Below, piece after piece: positions 42,901-53,970 of a DNA stretch of 64,000 nucleotides; the first letter of the stretch is position 1, and every line of letters begins with the position of its first letter. The notes beneath the pieces are model-generated. The model saw nothing but the letters and a program-made list of their open reading frames with translations, searched no databases and had not been told where the DNA came from. This DNA is from Tillandsia leiboldiana (lineage: Eukaryota; Streptophyta; Magnoliopsida; Poales; Bromeliaceae). The position numbers and the translations under genes were made by a program. The DNA lies in assembly GCA_029204045.2 (NCBI GenBank), contig JAQNDB010000562.1, positions 1-64,000 of the forward strand, in the 5' to 3' direction.

Positions 42901-43743
42901 TACCGGGATGTCTGACGGCGCCCCCGAGGGTTGGGCGGCCATGTCTACCGATGCCAAGTAGGCCACACACCCACCTTCCACCAACCTCCTGGCTCGTGCC
43001 GCTGAGATGACCGCTGGGAAGGAGATGCTCTTGCACGCCAAGTACGCATTCTTAGGGAAGCTGGGTTCTTGAAGCTGCACCATCCGTTTCTCGCAGTCAA
43101 TGAGCGCCTGGTACCTTGAGAGCCAATCAATGCCCAAAACAATGTCGTATTCCTTCAGGGGAATTACCACCAAGTCCCAAGGGCAAGGCAGTCGCCCTAA
43201 CAGAATTGGGCAGGTGGCCACTAAGCTGGTCGCCTCCAATGTCCCACCCGCTGTCTGGACCGTCAATCGGTTTTGGAGAGGTGTCTCCCCAAGGTCATGC
43301 ATAAATACGTAATCACAAGAAATGAACGAGTGTGTTGCTCCGGTATCAAAGAGGGTTCTAGCTCGGGAATTTGAAACAGAAGTAATACCTGCAAGCATGT
43401 CCTCCGGCCGGTCCGCCTCTTGGTGGGTCATTGAATATACCCGCCCGCCCGGTTGAGGTTGCCTTGTCTCCTCGCGTCGCGCTGCCGGAGGCCTAGAGGT
43501 CGACCCCATAGGAGCTTTCCCCCGCCCTGAGAACTGTGTAGAAGGCGTGGATGCAGTAGAGGAAGCTGGTCCCAAGGTTAAGGGGCAGTTGCGACGAAAG
43601 TGCCCCTGCTTACCGCAGCGGAAGCAATGATCGACTCTCTGGGGGCAGTCCAGCACTTGATGTGTCCCCCCGCAGATTACGCAAGGCCTGTCCCCCGGCC
43701 TCGGTCCTCCTGCAGGTGCGCTCCGGGTTCCTGACTGTGGTCT
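39994..43743 (-). CDS. RE9 pol polyprotein: zinc knuckles, protease, RT, RNase H, integrase, chromodomain
   Basis: Open from 43743 to the TGA at 39996-39994; no convincing ATG, so expression probably depends on gag. Numbered from codon 43656: zinc knuckle CFRCGKQGHFRRNC at 11-24 (a second C-x2-C-x3-H-x4-C lies just upstream in frame); protease LFDTGATHSF with Asp at 104; RT with YPLPRIDDLFDQL and the active-site box VFIDN at 436-440, where the second Asp is Asn; RNase H YCDASRIGLG and end motif YHPGKANVVADALSRK; integrase zinc domain (HPGGTKMY...HCLVCQQ), core Asp 872 in MDFVTG, then SDRDTRF and DGQSERVIQ; and a chromodomain end EATCELE, normally EATWELE. It would synthesise and integrate cDNA, but the RT change should abolish polymerase activity. 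Confidence 0.93.
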   Translation of the reverse strand, partial: RPQSGTRSAPAGGPRPGDRPCVICGGTHQVLDCPQRVDHCFRCGKQGHFRRNCPLTLGPASSTASTPSTQFSGRGKAPMGSTSRPPAARREETRQPQPGGRVYSMTHQEADRPEDMLAGITSVSNSRARTLFDTGATHSFISCDYVFMHDLGETPLQNRLTVQTAGGTLEATSLVATCPILLGRLPCPWDLVVIPLKEYDIVLGIDWLSRYQALIDCEKRMVQLQEPSFPKNAYLACKSISFPAVISAARARRLVEGGCVAYLASVDMAAQPSGAPSDIPVVRDFPDVFPTELPGMPPEREVVFPIELLPGTQPITKAPYRMAFAELKEPKAQLEDLLDKGFIRPSVSPWGAPVLFVRKKDGSLRLCIDYRGINKVTVKNKYPLPRIDDLFDQLRGATVFSKIDLQSGYHQLRVRNEDIPRTAFRTRYGHYEFTVMPFGLTNAPAVFMDMMNRIFKPFLDQFVVVFIDNILIYSPTDGEHEQHLRMILQTLRDHELFAKLKKCEFWLREVGFLGHVISAKGIAVDPKKVESVTAWQPPTTVTEIRSFLGLAGYYRRFVEGFSKIAAPLNRLTRKGEKFVWSTQCQESFEELKRRLTRAPILVLPTPEEDYEVYCDASRIGLGGVLMQQGKVIAYASRQLKDYEKNYPIHDLELAAVVFVLKLWRHYLFGVHCNVFSDHQSLKYLFTQKELNLRQRRWLELLKDYDLTIQYHPGKANVVADALSRKGQPEEATARTITEQSTLIAEFSRLKLEVVPMGTVAQLLALVVKPTLFESIRGGQQADSYLQLIRDKISPDQGGDFSVEEDGTLRFRGRICMPDTPELKEEILAEAHRAPYAAHPGGTKMYRDLKQTFWWPKLKGDVTRHVAHCLVCQQIKAEHQRPAGKLQPLPVPEWKWDQITMDFVTGFPRSQQGHDTIWVIVDRLTKSAHFLPIHTTWTRERLAQVYLSEIVRLHGVPASITSDRDTRFVSKFWQSLQQALGTKLQFSTAFHPQTDGQSERVIQTLEDLLRACVLDWGIGWERYLPLIEFAYNNSYQASIQMTPYEALYGRRCRSPICWDDLGERKFLGPDLVEETEEKVRLIRKRLLTAQSRQKSYADRRRRDLEFQVGEHVFLRVSPSRGIKCFGLKGKLSPRFVGPYEILERIGPVAYRLALPPNLSRVHDVFHVSTLKKYLPDPTHVLDVSTLELKEDLSFEEAPVRILARESKTLRNRVIPYVKVLWNNHEEREATCELESKMREGYPYLFTANQD

Positions 43744-44825
43744 CTACCGCTTGGGGGGTCGGTTCCCACTGTAAGAACCCCCCCAACATACGGTTGCTGC
43801 CGCTTCTTTTCCTCGTGCCGTACCGGGGCCTCCCTCTTGGCGCGTGTAACTGCGAACCCGCGCTCGACCACCGTGGCCCGGTCGACTACTTGTTGGAACG
43901 TGTGCAAATCGGCCGCCTGTACCACCTGGAAGATATCACTCCGTAATCCATCCACGAAAAGTTGCGCCTTGTGGGCTTCGTCCCTTATGACGAAAGGGAC
44001 GCAGTTCGCCAATCGCACAAAGCCGCGCTGATATTCCATAACCGTCTTGCTCCCCTGCTGGATGTGATTTAAGTCGTCCTCCAGTTTCTTTTTGACGCTG
44101 TTGGTAAAGAAAGCCCCAAACAGCTCCTGCTTAAACGTCGTCCATGATGGCAGCACGGTGCCCTTGGTTGGGTCGGGGCGCACCGTCTTCCACCATAAAC
44201 GGGCATTTCCCCCCAGGCAGTGGACCGCTAGGGGGACCCGCTCATAGTCCTCCATGAGCAAGTCTTCAAAAAGCTTTTCCATCGATCCGACCCAATCCTC
44301 GACGACCCAAGGGTCGGTCGTTTCTCCCTCGAACACGGGTGGATCATATTTCTTGAAATCCGCCAGGTTGGCTCGTACCCGCTCCCGCTCTGTTAGTGAA
44401 GTTGCCCCCTCCCCCGCGGCAGCGGCGGCCACAACAGGAACGGGTGCCACCAATGTCTCCCCCGAGGTACCCCCGCCAAGGGCCCCCGGAGCTGGTGCCG
44501 TGGACGCTGCTGGGGGTGCTGCTACAGGCATCGTCGCCTGGGCTGGCGCTGTCCCGGCCGCTGCCATCGGAGGAGGGGCCATTCCTGCCCCAGTCCCCGT
44601 CACTTGCGGCGCTGCTGCTGGCGCGGCTGGCCCCTGTGGGGGGCCCGGTGCGACCGTCGCCGTCGCGGCCGGAAGCCGCTGCGTCAACTGACGCACATGA
44701 TCGGTGAGCGTCGCCAGATTTCCTGCCATCTCTTGCAGTTGCTGCCGCAAGAGTTGGTTCTCAGCGGCCATCGATGCCGTCGCATCCGCCCCTTCGTCCC
44801 CGGCCGACGCTCTGGTTCGAACCAT
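43677..44825 (-). CDS. RE9 gag
   Basis: About 382 residues from MVRTRASAGDEGAD (ATG at 44825-44823); an upstream in-frame ATG at 44840 adds five residues, but RE1 gag starts at the inner one. Domains: N-terminal coiled-coil-like helix (ENQLLRQQLQEMAG), a long Ala/Pro linker, then the Ty3 capsid domain (WVGSMEKLFEDL, LWWKTV, SWTTFKQELFGAFF, LNHIQQGSKTVMEYQRGF, LFVDGL). It ends at TAA 43677 without a zinc knuckle; the knuckles are in the pol frame, offset by -1, which overlaps gag for 67 nt (43677-43743). Gag would form the particle that packages element RNA. Either a programmed -1 shift or a 1-nt indel in the G-rich overlap explains the split. Confidence 0.92.
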   Translation of the reverse strand: MVRTRASAGDEGADATASMAAENQLLRQQLQEMAGNLATLTDHVRQLTQRLPAATATVAPGPPQGPAAPAAAPQVTGTGAGMAPPPMAAAGTAPAQATMPVAAPPAASTAPAPGALGGGTSGETLVAPVPVVAAAAAGEGATSLTERERVRANLADFKKYDPPVFEGETTDPWVVEDWVGSMEKLFEDLLMEDYERVPLAVHCLGGNARLWWKTVRPDPTKGTVLPSWTTFKQELFGAFFTNSVKKKLEDDLNHIQQGSKTVMEYQRGFVRLANCVPFVIRDEAHKAQLFVDGLRSDIFQVVQAADLHTFQQVVDRATVVERGFAVTRAKREAPVRHEEKKRQQPYVGGVLTVGTDPPSGRDHSQEPGAHLQEDRGRGTGLA

Positions 44826-45040
44826 TGTCTGTACACACATACAACCAAAAAAAACATCAGTCCTAGACCCTGCTAGAACAACGTCCCTGTATCGAGAGAG
44901 AAGAAACTACACTTCCCCCCCTCCCTCCCCCGATCACTCACGTCCTACACCCCTATGTCCTACACATTTCATTTACTCGAAGCTACGTGTGGTATTACCG
45001 TGGATGTTGGACCTTCACTGTTGTGATTAAAAGAAAACCT
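44826..45040 (-). other. RE9 leader between primer site and gag
   Basis: 215 bp of non-coding leader. It shares ACACACA-type and CTACAC blocks with the matching part of RE1 (2430-2620). Confidence 0.7.
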
Positions 45041-45051
45041 CTCTGATACCA
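45041..45051 (-). promoter_or_regulatory. RE9 primer binding site (tRNA-iMet)
   Basis: Minus strand TGGTATCAGAG, 8 nt inside the 5' LTR; two bases shorter than the match in RE1 and RE5. Confidence 0.9.
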
Positions 45052-45059
45052 TCTTAATC

Positions 45060-47377
45060 TGTCACGCCCCGGGGGTCTCGCTCAGCGGAAAAGAAAGAGT
45101 TGTTTGATTGAGTCCCTTAATTTTTTTTTTGAAATTCAGTCTTCCCCGGCACGTGCCCAGACCCGCCGCATATACAGATTCACTCGAAAATCGGGCAGAG
45201 TCTCCTCTGTATATGCACGGCGTCGCGGCTATTACAACATCTCAACTCAAGCATTCAGTTAATCACAACAGTTCAAGTATTCAATCAACAATGTAAACTA
45301 AACAGAGTGCCCGCCGCCAATCAAGTTGAAAGGATAAACTCACAGTTTTGAAAACAGGCCCACACGACCCAAGGTTTTGAAAACGGTTTGGAAAGATGCC
45401 ATAAATCCACAAGGTTTGGAAACAGGTCCACACGACCCGAGGTTTTGAAAACGGTTTAGAAATCTCATAAAACCACAGGGTTTGAAAAAGTGGGCCCACA
45501 CGACCCCATATTTTTGAAAGATAGTTTTCGAAGTTCCTTTTTCTTTTCTAGTTACTTTGCTTTGGAAAAACGGCCAAACGGGCGAATAAAAGAAGCATAA
45601 AAACAAATCCGGAACACCGGGAATCAACATCCACACCGACCCCACAAGGGTATCGCAAACCACACCGTAGTCTACAGTACCAAATGAAATGCAAGGAATA
45701 AGTAAAGGGGATACAGACTAGGGCTCCTCACAGCCCGACCACTCCCGTCTCGACCTCACCGCCATCTACCGCTCACCCCTGGAAGAACCTGTCATGGAGT
45801 GGGTAGTCAGCGACATGCGATAATAATAATAAGCAGGAAAGAAAGCCAAACCCAACAGTAAAACTATCCGGAGCAACCACTCGACTCACTGGAAGAGTGA
45901 CACGCGAACACATGTAACACCTGCAACATTTGTAATGCCTGTAACACCTATACACCTTGATCTCGTCGGGCACCTATCTCGACGGATCGCACCGCTCACA
46001 CCTTGGGGCACCTGACCTCGTCGGACACCTATCCCGACAGGTCGCACCTTTTTCCTCCACCTTTTGATGCCTCAAACCCCACACCTACGGGGGCCCCCAC
46101 CACGTCACCTTGTGGGTTAACACGGGTCGAAGACCGCTTTCCCGGAAAAGAGCACCCTTTGCGGTGGCCAGACCGCGGGTGCGCGTGTCGCAACCACGAG
46201 CACAAAAACCCTGATACAGGATAATATCGCAAACATAGAGACCGTCAGCATTAGTAATATGAATATGCAGTTAAACAACTGTCCAAGAATACCGAGTCTA
46301 TACTTTGTCTCAAAGGAACCCACCTCTTTCGTCGTCGCGCTGCTGGTCGACCTCAGGTTCTTTCGCGTCTCGGTGTGCCTGCCCGGACCTACACGAACCT
46401 GTCACACCGGAGTTAGTAACTCCAACTTCCCGAAAGGTACACTAAAGTAAAAAGGGACGCGGAACACCCAACCCTCCCGGTCGATCACGGGGCACGCCCC
46501 GCCGATTCGGCAAAGATGGCGGCGTCCCCGGGCGAGGCCAACAACACGGACGGCTCCGGCTCCCGCGGAACCCACCGGCCCCTCCCCCTCCTTGCTGCCC
46601 GCAAGTGTGGGCGCGCGCTTGCGCCCGGCCCCGCGCGGCTGGGCGGCATGCTGTCCGCATGCGGGCGTTTCCCGCATGCGGCTCCGTGCGCGCCGGACTC
46701 CGGCAATGCCATCGCCCCTCCTCCCCCCCCCTCGTCCGCTCCAATCAAGAAACGAAACAAGAAAAGCAAGAAAATAAAACCCTAACGTGCTCACCTCGGT
46801 TGCCGGAGGGAAGGGCGATCCGATCCTGCGAGTTCGGCTACGAGGGATGTGAGGTCGTCTCCCTCTCCTTCCTTTGTCTCGCCGCTTGGATCCTCCGCAC
46901 GATCGGTGAGGAAGAGGGTACGGTTGGGGGGGGGGGGGGGGGAAAGTCTGCTCCTCGTCCGCGCTCGGGTGTCGTACCCTAGAGTGAGGGGAGTTGAGAT
47001 AGATATAAGCCCGAGCGATCAGAAAAGGGGAAAGGAAAATGAACCCGTTTCAAGTCAAAATAAACCAAAACCAAAAGGTCGGGTTCGAACCGGGTTCCGG
47101 TCTGCCTGGTACCCCGCGTTGGTCGCTAGAACCAACCGCCACCTTCTGGAATTTATTTCGGGAGATTCCAGAGTCGGAATCCAAAACCGATTTCGCCGGC
47201 GGTCTCCGTTTCGCGAGCTTTATTGACTAAAAATACTCGCGAGCCCCGACGATCTGTCCAGAAACAAAGAATTATTAGTCCCCCCTCCCGGACCCCTGAA
47301 ACGAAACGCGAATTATAGAAAACCCAAAAGTAGACCCAAGAACGGAACCACAGTATTTTAAACCAGCGGATATTACA
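45060..47377 (-). repeat. RE9 5' LTR
   Basis: Partner of 37643-39956. U5 hairpin at 45168-45216, inverted repeat with 11-bp arms at 46655-46681, TATA-like site near 47002-47009 with about 370 bp of U3 to its right, and a run of 17 G at 46926-46942. Confidence 0.95.
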
Positions 47378-47382
47378 ATAGA

Positions 47383-48033
47383 TGTTTGAAATCCCAAATA
47401 TGTTAGATAATATATCTAGTCAAATTATTGTAAGGAGTGGCTCTTTGAGCATCTTTCAATAAAATCCCCACCTTATACCAACCTTGGAATTTGACAGAGT
47501 CAAGTATTCCAAAAAGCATTTTATCTAATCAATCATGAAAAATCATGCTTGGTATACATGTGGTAGCTGCACACAGTACTCGGACGACCGAGGTGGTAGC
47601 TCTTTCCTCCATGTGGTGGTAGTTTTCACACTCCTCATTGGGATGTAACTCTTTCCACATCTTTTGAGCATAATACTTTTTCTTTGACTCCCCCTCAATT
47701 GGCTATCAATTATTTAAAATATAAAGTATTCAACCAAAAATTGATCTCGATTTCATACTCGACTAAATAGTCAAATAAGATAAAAACTATACCAAGAGAT
47801 CATTGAGAGAGAAATTGACTTTGATCAAAACAAAGATGATTTAATTGACATAAATGATCATTGCATCAAATGAATTATTATGATATCCAAAGCATAATAA
47901 ATTTCTAAATAGACGAAAAGATGCTATTAAAGTCAATAATACACATGCTCAATTAATGTTCTATGTCTAAGCATAGATAATGAACAAAAACACAAAAACA
48001 AAACCTAACCTAAGCAAAAGTTTCAAAAAGAGG
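47383..48033 (-). other. RE8 non-coding segment after pol
   Basis: Sequence between the RE8 pol stop and the RE9 insertion. It shares conserved blocks with RE10 at 54900-55150, such as GTGGCTCTTTGAGCATCTTT and GTGGTGGTAGTTTTCACACT, so it is part of the family's 3' non-coding region. No frame. Confidence 0.75.
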
Positions 48034-51000
48034 TTATTTCAAGGAAAGCATTCCAATTGCTTTACGCAAATGAATAAAACGTTTTTGATCCAAAGGTTTT
48101 GTTAAAATGTCAGCTAATTGATCCTCAGTTGAAGTGTAGGAAATTTGAAGAATATTTGATTCAACTAGCTCTGTTAGAAAATGATATCTAAGTTCAATGT
48201 GTTTTGTTCTCGAGTGCAACACAGGGTTTTTGGAAATGTTTATAGCACTTGTGTTGTCACAAAAAATCGTTACCGAAGATGCTGAAATTCGGAAGTCGCT
48301 CAACACGCACTTCATCCAAATGAGTTGGGTTGAACAACTACCTGCTGAAATATATTCCGCTTCGGTAGTCGAGAGTGCAATGCAGTTTTGCTTTTTACTA
48401 TGCCATGCAACAAGGCAATGGCCAAGATAAAAACATGCACCACTCGTACTTTTTCGATCATCCACAGATCCTGCCCAATCGGCATCTGAATATCCAATAA
48501 TATCAAGACTTGTTCCCATAGGATACCAAATTCCGAAATTCAGTGTACCTTTGATGTACCGGACGATCCTTTTCACCGCTTTCAGGTGATCCTCCTTTGG
48601 TGCTGATTGATATCTCCCGCAAATCCCAACACTAAAGGATATATCTGGGCGACTAGCCGTGAGATAGAGTAGACTTCCAATCATACTGCGATAAAGCTTC
48701 TCGTCTACACTTTCACTAAGAGATTCACTTCCTAATCCCTTGTTGCTAGTTCCCATAGGAGTCGAAAAATCTTTAGAGTTTTCTAAATCGAATTTCTTCA
48801 CCAACTCCCTTGCATACTTGGATTGACACAAATGGATGCCATCATCATTTTGTTTCACTTGCAATCCAAGAAAGTATGTCAGTTCGCCCATCATTGACAT
48901 CTCAAATTCGCTTTCCATGGTTTCAGCGAATTTAGAAGCATCATTGTCTCTAGTTGCACCAAATACAATGTCATCGACATAGATTTGTGCCACAATGAAA
49001 TTATCCTGATAATGCTTCACAAAGAGAGTCCGGTCAGCTCCCCCTCGAGTGTAGCCCTTTTCCAATAGGTGCTTTGTTAGCCTTTCGTACCACGCTCGCG
49101 GTGCTTGTTTTAGACCGTAAAGAGCCTTTTTCAAACGAAAAACATGGTTAGGTTGTTTACAGTCTACAAAACCTTTTGGTTGAGCCACATAAACTTCCTC
49201 ATTTAAAAACCCATTTAAAAACGCGCTCTTAACGTCCATTTGAAATAACTTTATTTTAAAATGACAAGCAATTGCAAATAAGATACGAATGGACTCGAGT
49301 CTAGCTACCGGGACGAACGTTTCATCAAAGTCTTTACCTTCTATTTGAGAGTAGCCTTGAGCAACTAAGCGTGCTTTATTCCTGATGATGGTACCATCCT
49401 CGTTCTTCTTATTCGTGAAAATCCATTTGGTACCAATTACGTTGTGTTGCTTCGGAGGCTTCGTTAATTCCCAGACTTTGTTTCGTTCGAACTGATGGAG
49501 CTCTTCCTGCATAGCTTCAATCCAGTAGTCATCCTGAAGAGCTTCATCGATGTTCTTTGGTTCAATCATGGAGACGTAGCATGCGACTGCACAAACCAAC
49601 TGTCTCCGAGTTCTAACTCCTTCTTGTGGGTCTCCAATAATGTTAGATTCCGGATGATCCTTGGAGATGCGTAGCGTTTGCGGTAATGGAGTAGTCGGAG
49701 GTATATGTGATAATTCCTGCACATTAGATAAACTTGAAGAACCATTAGATGCATCAACTTTATTGAAAGAGTTATTACGAGAAGATGCATTTACAGGAGT
49801 ATCATCATCTAGAGATATATCAAGGGTAGATTTATCAGATGCAAAGTGGAAAGCTTCATCTACTTTAACATTTATAGATTCTATCATCGTTTTAGATTCC
49901 AAGTTAAATACCCGATATGCTCTACTGTTAGTAGAATAACCCATGAAAATCCCTTCGTCGCTTCGCGAGTCGAACTTACCAAGGTTTTTGCGATCACGCA
50001 GAATAAAACATCGACTCCCAAAGATACGAAAACATTTGATATTTGGTTTTCTACTAAACCATAGCTCATATGGTGTATTTAAGGTTCCATGGCGCAAAAA
50101 CACTCGATTAATAACGTAGACAGCGGTGTTCACAGCTTCAGCCCAAAAATATAACGGTAAATTTCGGCTATGAAGCATCACACGCGCCATCTCTTGAACA
50201 ACCCTGTTTTTGCGCTCAACAACACCATTCTGCTGAGGTGTATAGGGTGCTGAGAATTCATGTTTTATCCCATTGGAAGTGCAAAAATCAATAAATTTTG
50301 AATTAATGAATTCTCCACCTCTATCACTTCAAACACGAATGATCTTTTCATTTCTTTCATTCATAATACGATGACAAACCTCATGAAAAGAGTCGAAAGT
50401 ATCCGCTATCTCTTTTAAAAAATTTACCCAAGAATACCTAGAGAAATCATCAACCAAAAGAAAAATATACCATTTACCTCCTAAAGATGGTTGACGAACC
50501 GGCCCCATTAAATCCATATGCAGTAATTCCAAGGGCCGTTTGGTACCGACGTGGTTCAAGTTCTTGTGTGCAACTCTTGATTGTTTTCCCTTTTGACAAC
50601 CACCACACACAATGTTTTCTTTATATAAAAGTTTAGGAACCCCCTTAACCACGTTCTTATTTGAAATCCTTGCTTGTTCTTTAAAATTCATGTGACCTAG
50701 TCTTTCATGCCAAACAGTTTCATTATCCAAAGAAACTAGGTTACATTTTTCAGAAACTTTGTTTGAAACAACATAGCAATTATTTTTCGATCTAACCCCT
50801 TTTAAAAAGAATACCTGGTCCTTATCAGTTACAACACATTCTACAGAAGAAAAATTAACTGAGAACCCATTGTCACAAAGTTGACTTATACTAATGAGGT
50901 TAGTCTTTAGGCCTTCAACAAATAAAACATTGTTCAAAACGGGGCCTTCAGGAATAGCGATTGTTCCCTTTCCAACAATTTTGGAAGAACGACCGTCTCC

Positions 51001-51130
51001 GAAAACAACATGCCCTCCGGAGATTTTCTCTAAAGTTTGAAAACAGTTTTTGTCACCGGTCATGTGACGGGAACAACCACTATCCAAGTACCAAGATGAA
51101 TTATCATAAGCGTGTAAAAAAGTATGAACA
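48034..51130 (-). pseudogene. RE8 pol: protease, integrase, RT, RNase H, one stop
   Basis: One frame runs from about 51130 to 48034 with a single TGA at 50329-50331. Protease: WYLDSGCSRHMTG. GAG-pre-integrase: VWHERLGHMN with C-x2-C (CGGCQKGK). Integrase core: DLMGP, VDDFSRYSW, and after the stop the S-D-R-G-G-E-F block and NGVVERKN. RT: KWIFTNKKN, ARLVAQGYSQ, FQMDVKSAFLNG and the active site YVDD (48970-48981). RNase H: SDADWAGSVDDRKSTSG, STTEAEYIS, and the end KHIELRYHFL...DILTKPL. The order PR-IN-RT-RH is that of Ty1/copia. The stop falls in I-R-V-stop-S-D-R, where a CGA codon is expected: a CpG C-to-T change. Translation would end in the integrase core. Confidence 0.9.
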
Positions 51131-52568
51131 ATCAAGACAAGGGAAAATTTCACCTTTGCGTACCCAAACCTTTCGAGTTTTGGAGTACGTCGGAAATGAT
51201 TGTGAAGTTGATACCTTTGGTGAAAGCGTCTTGATTGATCCATCGCTTTTCCTTGACGTCGTCGTCTTGTTTGATGTACTACCAATGTTCTTTCCTTTTG
51301 AAAGATTCTTCTTTGATTTGTGGGAAATGAACTCATTGGTAGTAGTTGCAAGATGTGCTTGATTTGATCTTTTCGCTCCATTCTTGCAATTTCTTCTTAT
51401 GTGCCCTGCATAACCACAACGAAAACATACCTTAGTGCTTGACGATCCCGAAGAGGGTGAAGTAGGTTTGTTGTCGCTGTTTGTCGTCAATTCCGGTGTC
51501 GGAGGAGGAGATACCGACAGGGGCACAAAGACTGTCCCAACCGAACTAAAATTGTCTTCAGTTCGATTATATCCGAGGCCGAATTTATTTGTTTGACCAA
51601 GACCAAGAATCTTATCCAACTTACTCCTTCCAGAAGAAAATTGCTTTAAATCATCCTTGAGTTGGAGAATGGTCTCTGTCATTTCCATTTTTTCCTGTCG
51701 AGCCTCGCCGTAGAGCTTCAAGAAGTAGTTTGCTTTGTTTACCATATCTACATAATTCTTCTCGAAATGCTCATTGGACTCTTGAAGGGAAACATTTACT
51801 TTAATCAGATTATCCCTTTCCACTTCAAGAGCGTTTGAGAGAGAAGTTGCCCTTTTTGTTTCTTCTTCGAGATCCTGCAATCTCCCTCTCAAACTCTTGT
51901 TTTGCTTTGCCAGTTTCTTTGAATCCCTCAGGAGTTTATGGTAGGCAAGAGCAAAGTCTTCACCTTCCGAATTATCTGATTCATCGTCCGTTGCAATCTT
52001 TTCAACAGTGGGGTTGGACAATGAGTCGTATGTACGTACTTGCCATTAAGCACATGAAGGGTGAAGATGTGGACGCGTGGAATGCCGTTGCGTTGTTCTC
52101 TTCATCACTTGAAGATGACTAATTTGTCGTTGAGGTGTCATCCCAAGTGATGGCCTGCATCGCCTTCTTCTTGGACGGATTCTTATTTGGACACTCCGTT
52201 GAGATATGGCCGTATCCTCGGCACTTGAAGCATTGGACTTGTCCTTCTGAGCTTTTCTTATCCTTTGAAAAACTTTCTTGCTTTCTTGACTTTTGGCTTG
52301 AAAAACCTTTGCCTTTCTTCCACTTTCCGGAGGATGAAGTTTTACTTGAATTACCCCTTCGAAAGTTTCGGCGAAAATTTCTTGTCATGAGAGCAAGCTG
52401 TTTCTCAAAGTCCTCCATAGATAAGTTCTCGTCATCGCCTGAGGAGGATGAATCCGCGTCTTCTTCTTTTGTAGTTTTCAAAGCAAAACCTGAAGACTTA
52501 GAAGTAGATGCTTTTCCAGAAGAATAGTTAGTAGGAAATGTCATTTCATAAGTTTGTAATGAACCAAC
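51104..52568 (-). pseudogene. RE8 gag (C-terminal part), with stop and frameshifts
   Basis: From the RE10 junction: LQTYEMTFPTN, an acidic serine-rich stretch, DFEKQLALMTRNFRRNFRR, zinc knuckle CFKCRGYGHISTEC, then a TAG at 52119 where RE10 has Glu. A frameshift near 52025 leads into the second part, with a long heptad-like coiled coil (KLLRDSKKLAKQNKSLRGRL onward) and a second knuckle CFRCGYAGHIRRNC, ending VRKGEIFPCLDCSYFFTRL. Pol is in the next frame, reached across a T6 run near 51115. The first half of gag is missing because RE10 inserted at 52569. Confidence 0.87.
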
Positions 52569-53970
52569 TGTAGGTTTTTATATATGTAGGATCCACAAGG
52601 ATCTAAATAGGTACTATCAAACAACTAGAGGGGGGGTGAATAGGTGTAATACTTAAAAACTCAATCTCAGTGCAAAATAAAAACCAATGCGGAAAATAAA
52701 AACAGCACACCGAGATTTACGTGGAAACTCCAATCCAGGAGAAAAACCACGGGACCAACACGCAATAACAATCCACTAAGAATAGAAGAATAACAAGGTG
52801 ATTACCGACTCCACGGACTCAACCCCTCCTTCAGCTTCTTCGGACCTTGCGCTGACCGGTTGGATGTCCACGCAATAACAATCCACTAAGAAAAGAAGAA
52901 TAACAAGGTGATTACCGTCTCCACGGATTTAACCCCTCCTTCAACTTCTTCGGACCTCGCGCTCCACCGATTTTGCACGTCCACTGCACACGTTCGAATC
53001 CACGAACGCCACTCAAATCCACGAGCACACGTTTCGAATCCACGAAACGCCTTTAGCACACCGAATCCACGATGCCACGTCGAATCCACGACGCAAACTC
53101 AGTCGATAAGAATATTGACTTCGATGGTGATCCTTTGCTTAGATTCTCATTGAGGAACTGTAGAAGAAATCTCTAAGCAAAGATTAGATCAATTCGACAA
53201 AAGATATGTTCTTGAAAGAACCATCGAATTGACTTAAAAGAGGCTATAAAGAAGATCGATAAAAACCTAGCCTCTAGGGTTGCTCTCAAGAGTTTTATAA
53301 ATTGATCGGCCGTAGCTCCCACGTTTTTGAGAAACCCTAAATGTCTATTTATAGTTTAGAAACCTTTGGAAAGAGATAAGAATCAAAAACTTACCTTATC
53401 TGGAAATTTTCAGGACGGCGATCCGGATCGGATTTACTGCGATCCGGATCGTCGTAGCGAGTCAGACAATTCCAGAAAAACAAGGGTTCGGGATCCGGAT
53501 TTAAATGCCCGATCCGGATCGTTCATGTATTCCAGCAAATTCCCATGTTCGGGATCCGGATCGAAATGACTATGATCCGGATCGGATTTGCCAATGAACA
53601 AGTACCCTTCGGGATCCGGATTGGACTGTCTGATCCGGATCCTGAACATGTCCCATGTCCAGTTTTTGATTTTTATGCAATTAAAAATTCATCCAAGTGT
53701 TTCTACACTATAAGAAAGTATTCGGATCACCAAAATTATTTAGTTAACCATACCTGATCCTTTTGAATACTTTCTTCTTGAGATTGATGTAACTGATCCA
53801 CAATTCTTCAACTTCAATCTTCAAGACTCAAGACACTGAGTGTCAACTTGAGCTCTTGTTGGATCTTCTCTAAGTCTTTGATTGCTGATTGACAATTTGA
53901 TCCCTTTAAGACTCCGACTCAACTCACTGACATGACTCACGAAATATGCCAACACCAAAATGCCGTAACA
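52569..53970 (-). repeat. RE10 3' LTR (1402 bp)
   Basis: On the minus strand begins TGTTACGG at 53970 and ends ACCTACA at 52569. TATA box CTATAAATAG at 53345-53354, GATCCGGATC palindromes at 53414-53645, five to six GAATCCACGA copies at 52993-53092, and a 110-bp tandem duplication at 52760-52979 not seen in the RE8 LTR. Confidence 0.88.

Larger units (their letters stand above)
37643..47377 (-). mobile_element. RE9: complete Ty3/gypsy chromovirus (Tekay/Del type)
   Basis: 9735 bp with perfect target duplication ATAGA (37638-37642 and 47378-47382) inside RE8. LTRs are 2314 and 2318 bp and differ at roughly 30-35 positions by eye (about 98.6% identity). Order on the minus strand: 5' LTR, Met-tRNA primer site, gag, pol, dyad, polypurine tract, 3' LTR. 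Both coding frames are long and otherwise uninterrupted, but the RT active site and the chromodomain each carry a substitution at a key residue. It is the best-preserved element in the window. Confidence 0.95.
33387..52568 (-). mobile_element. RE8: Sirevirus-like Ty1/copia element, split by RE9
   Basis: On the minus strand: gag (cut by RE10 at 52569), pol in copia order (protease, integrase, RT, RNase H), a long 3' region interrupted by RE9, an accessory ORF, polypurine tract and 3' LTR (33387-34623). Protease WYLDSGCSRHMTG, two gag zinc knuckles, a coiled-coil gag tail and extra coding after pol point to the SIRE/Maximus lineage. The 5' LTR would be right of the window beyond RE10-RE12. gag has a stop and frameshifts and pol has one stop, so it is inactive. 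Confidence 0.87.

Noticed and set aside
48197..48430. Short frames antisense to copia pol and gag (also 49661-49939, 50961-51362, 52135-52527)
   Set aside because: They mirror well-supported coding on the other strand and have no features of their own.
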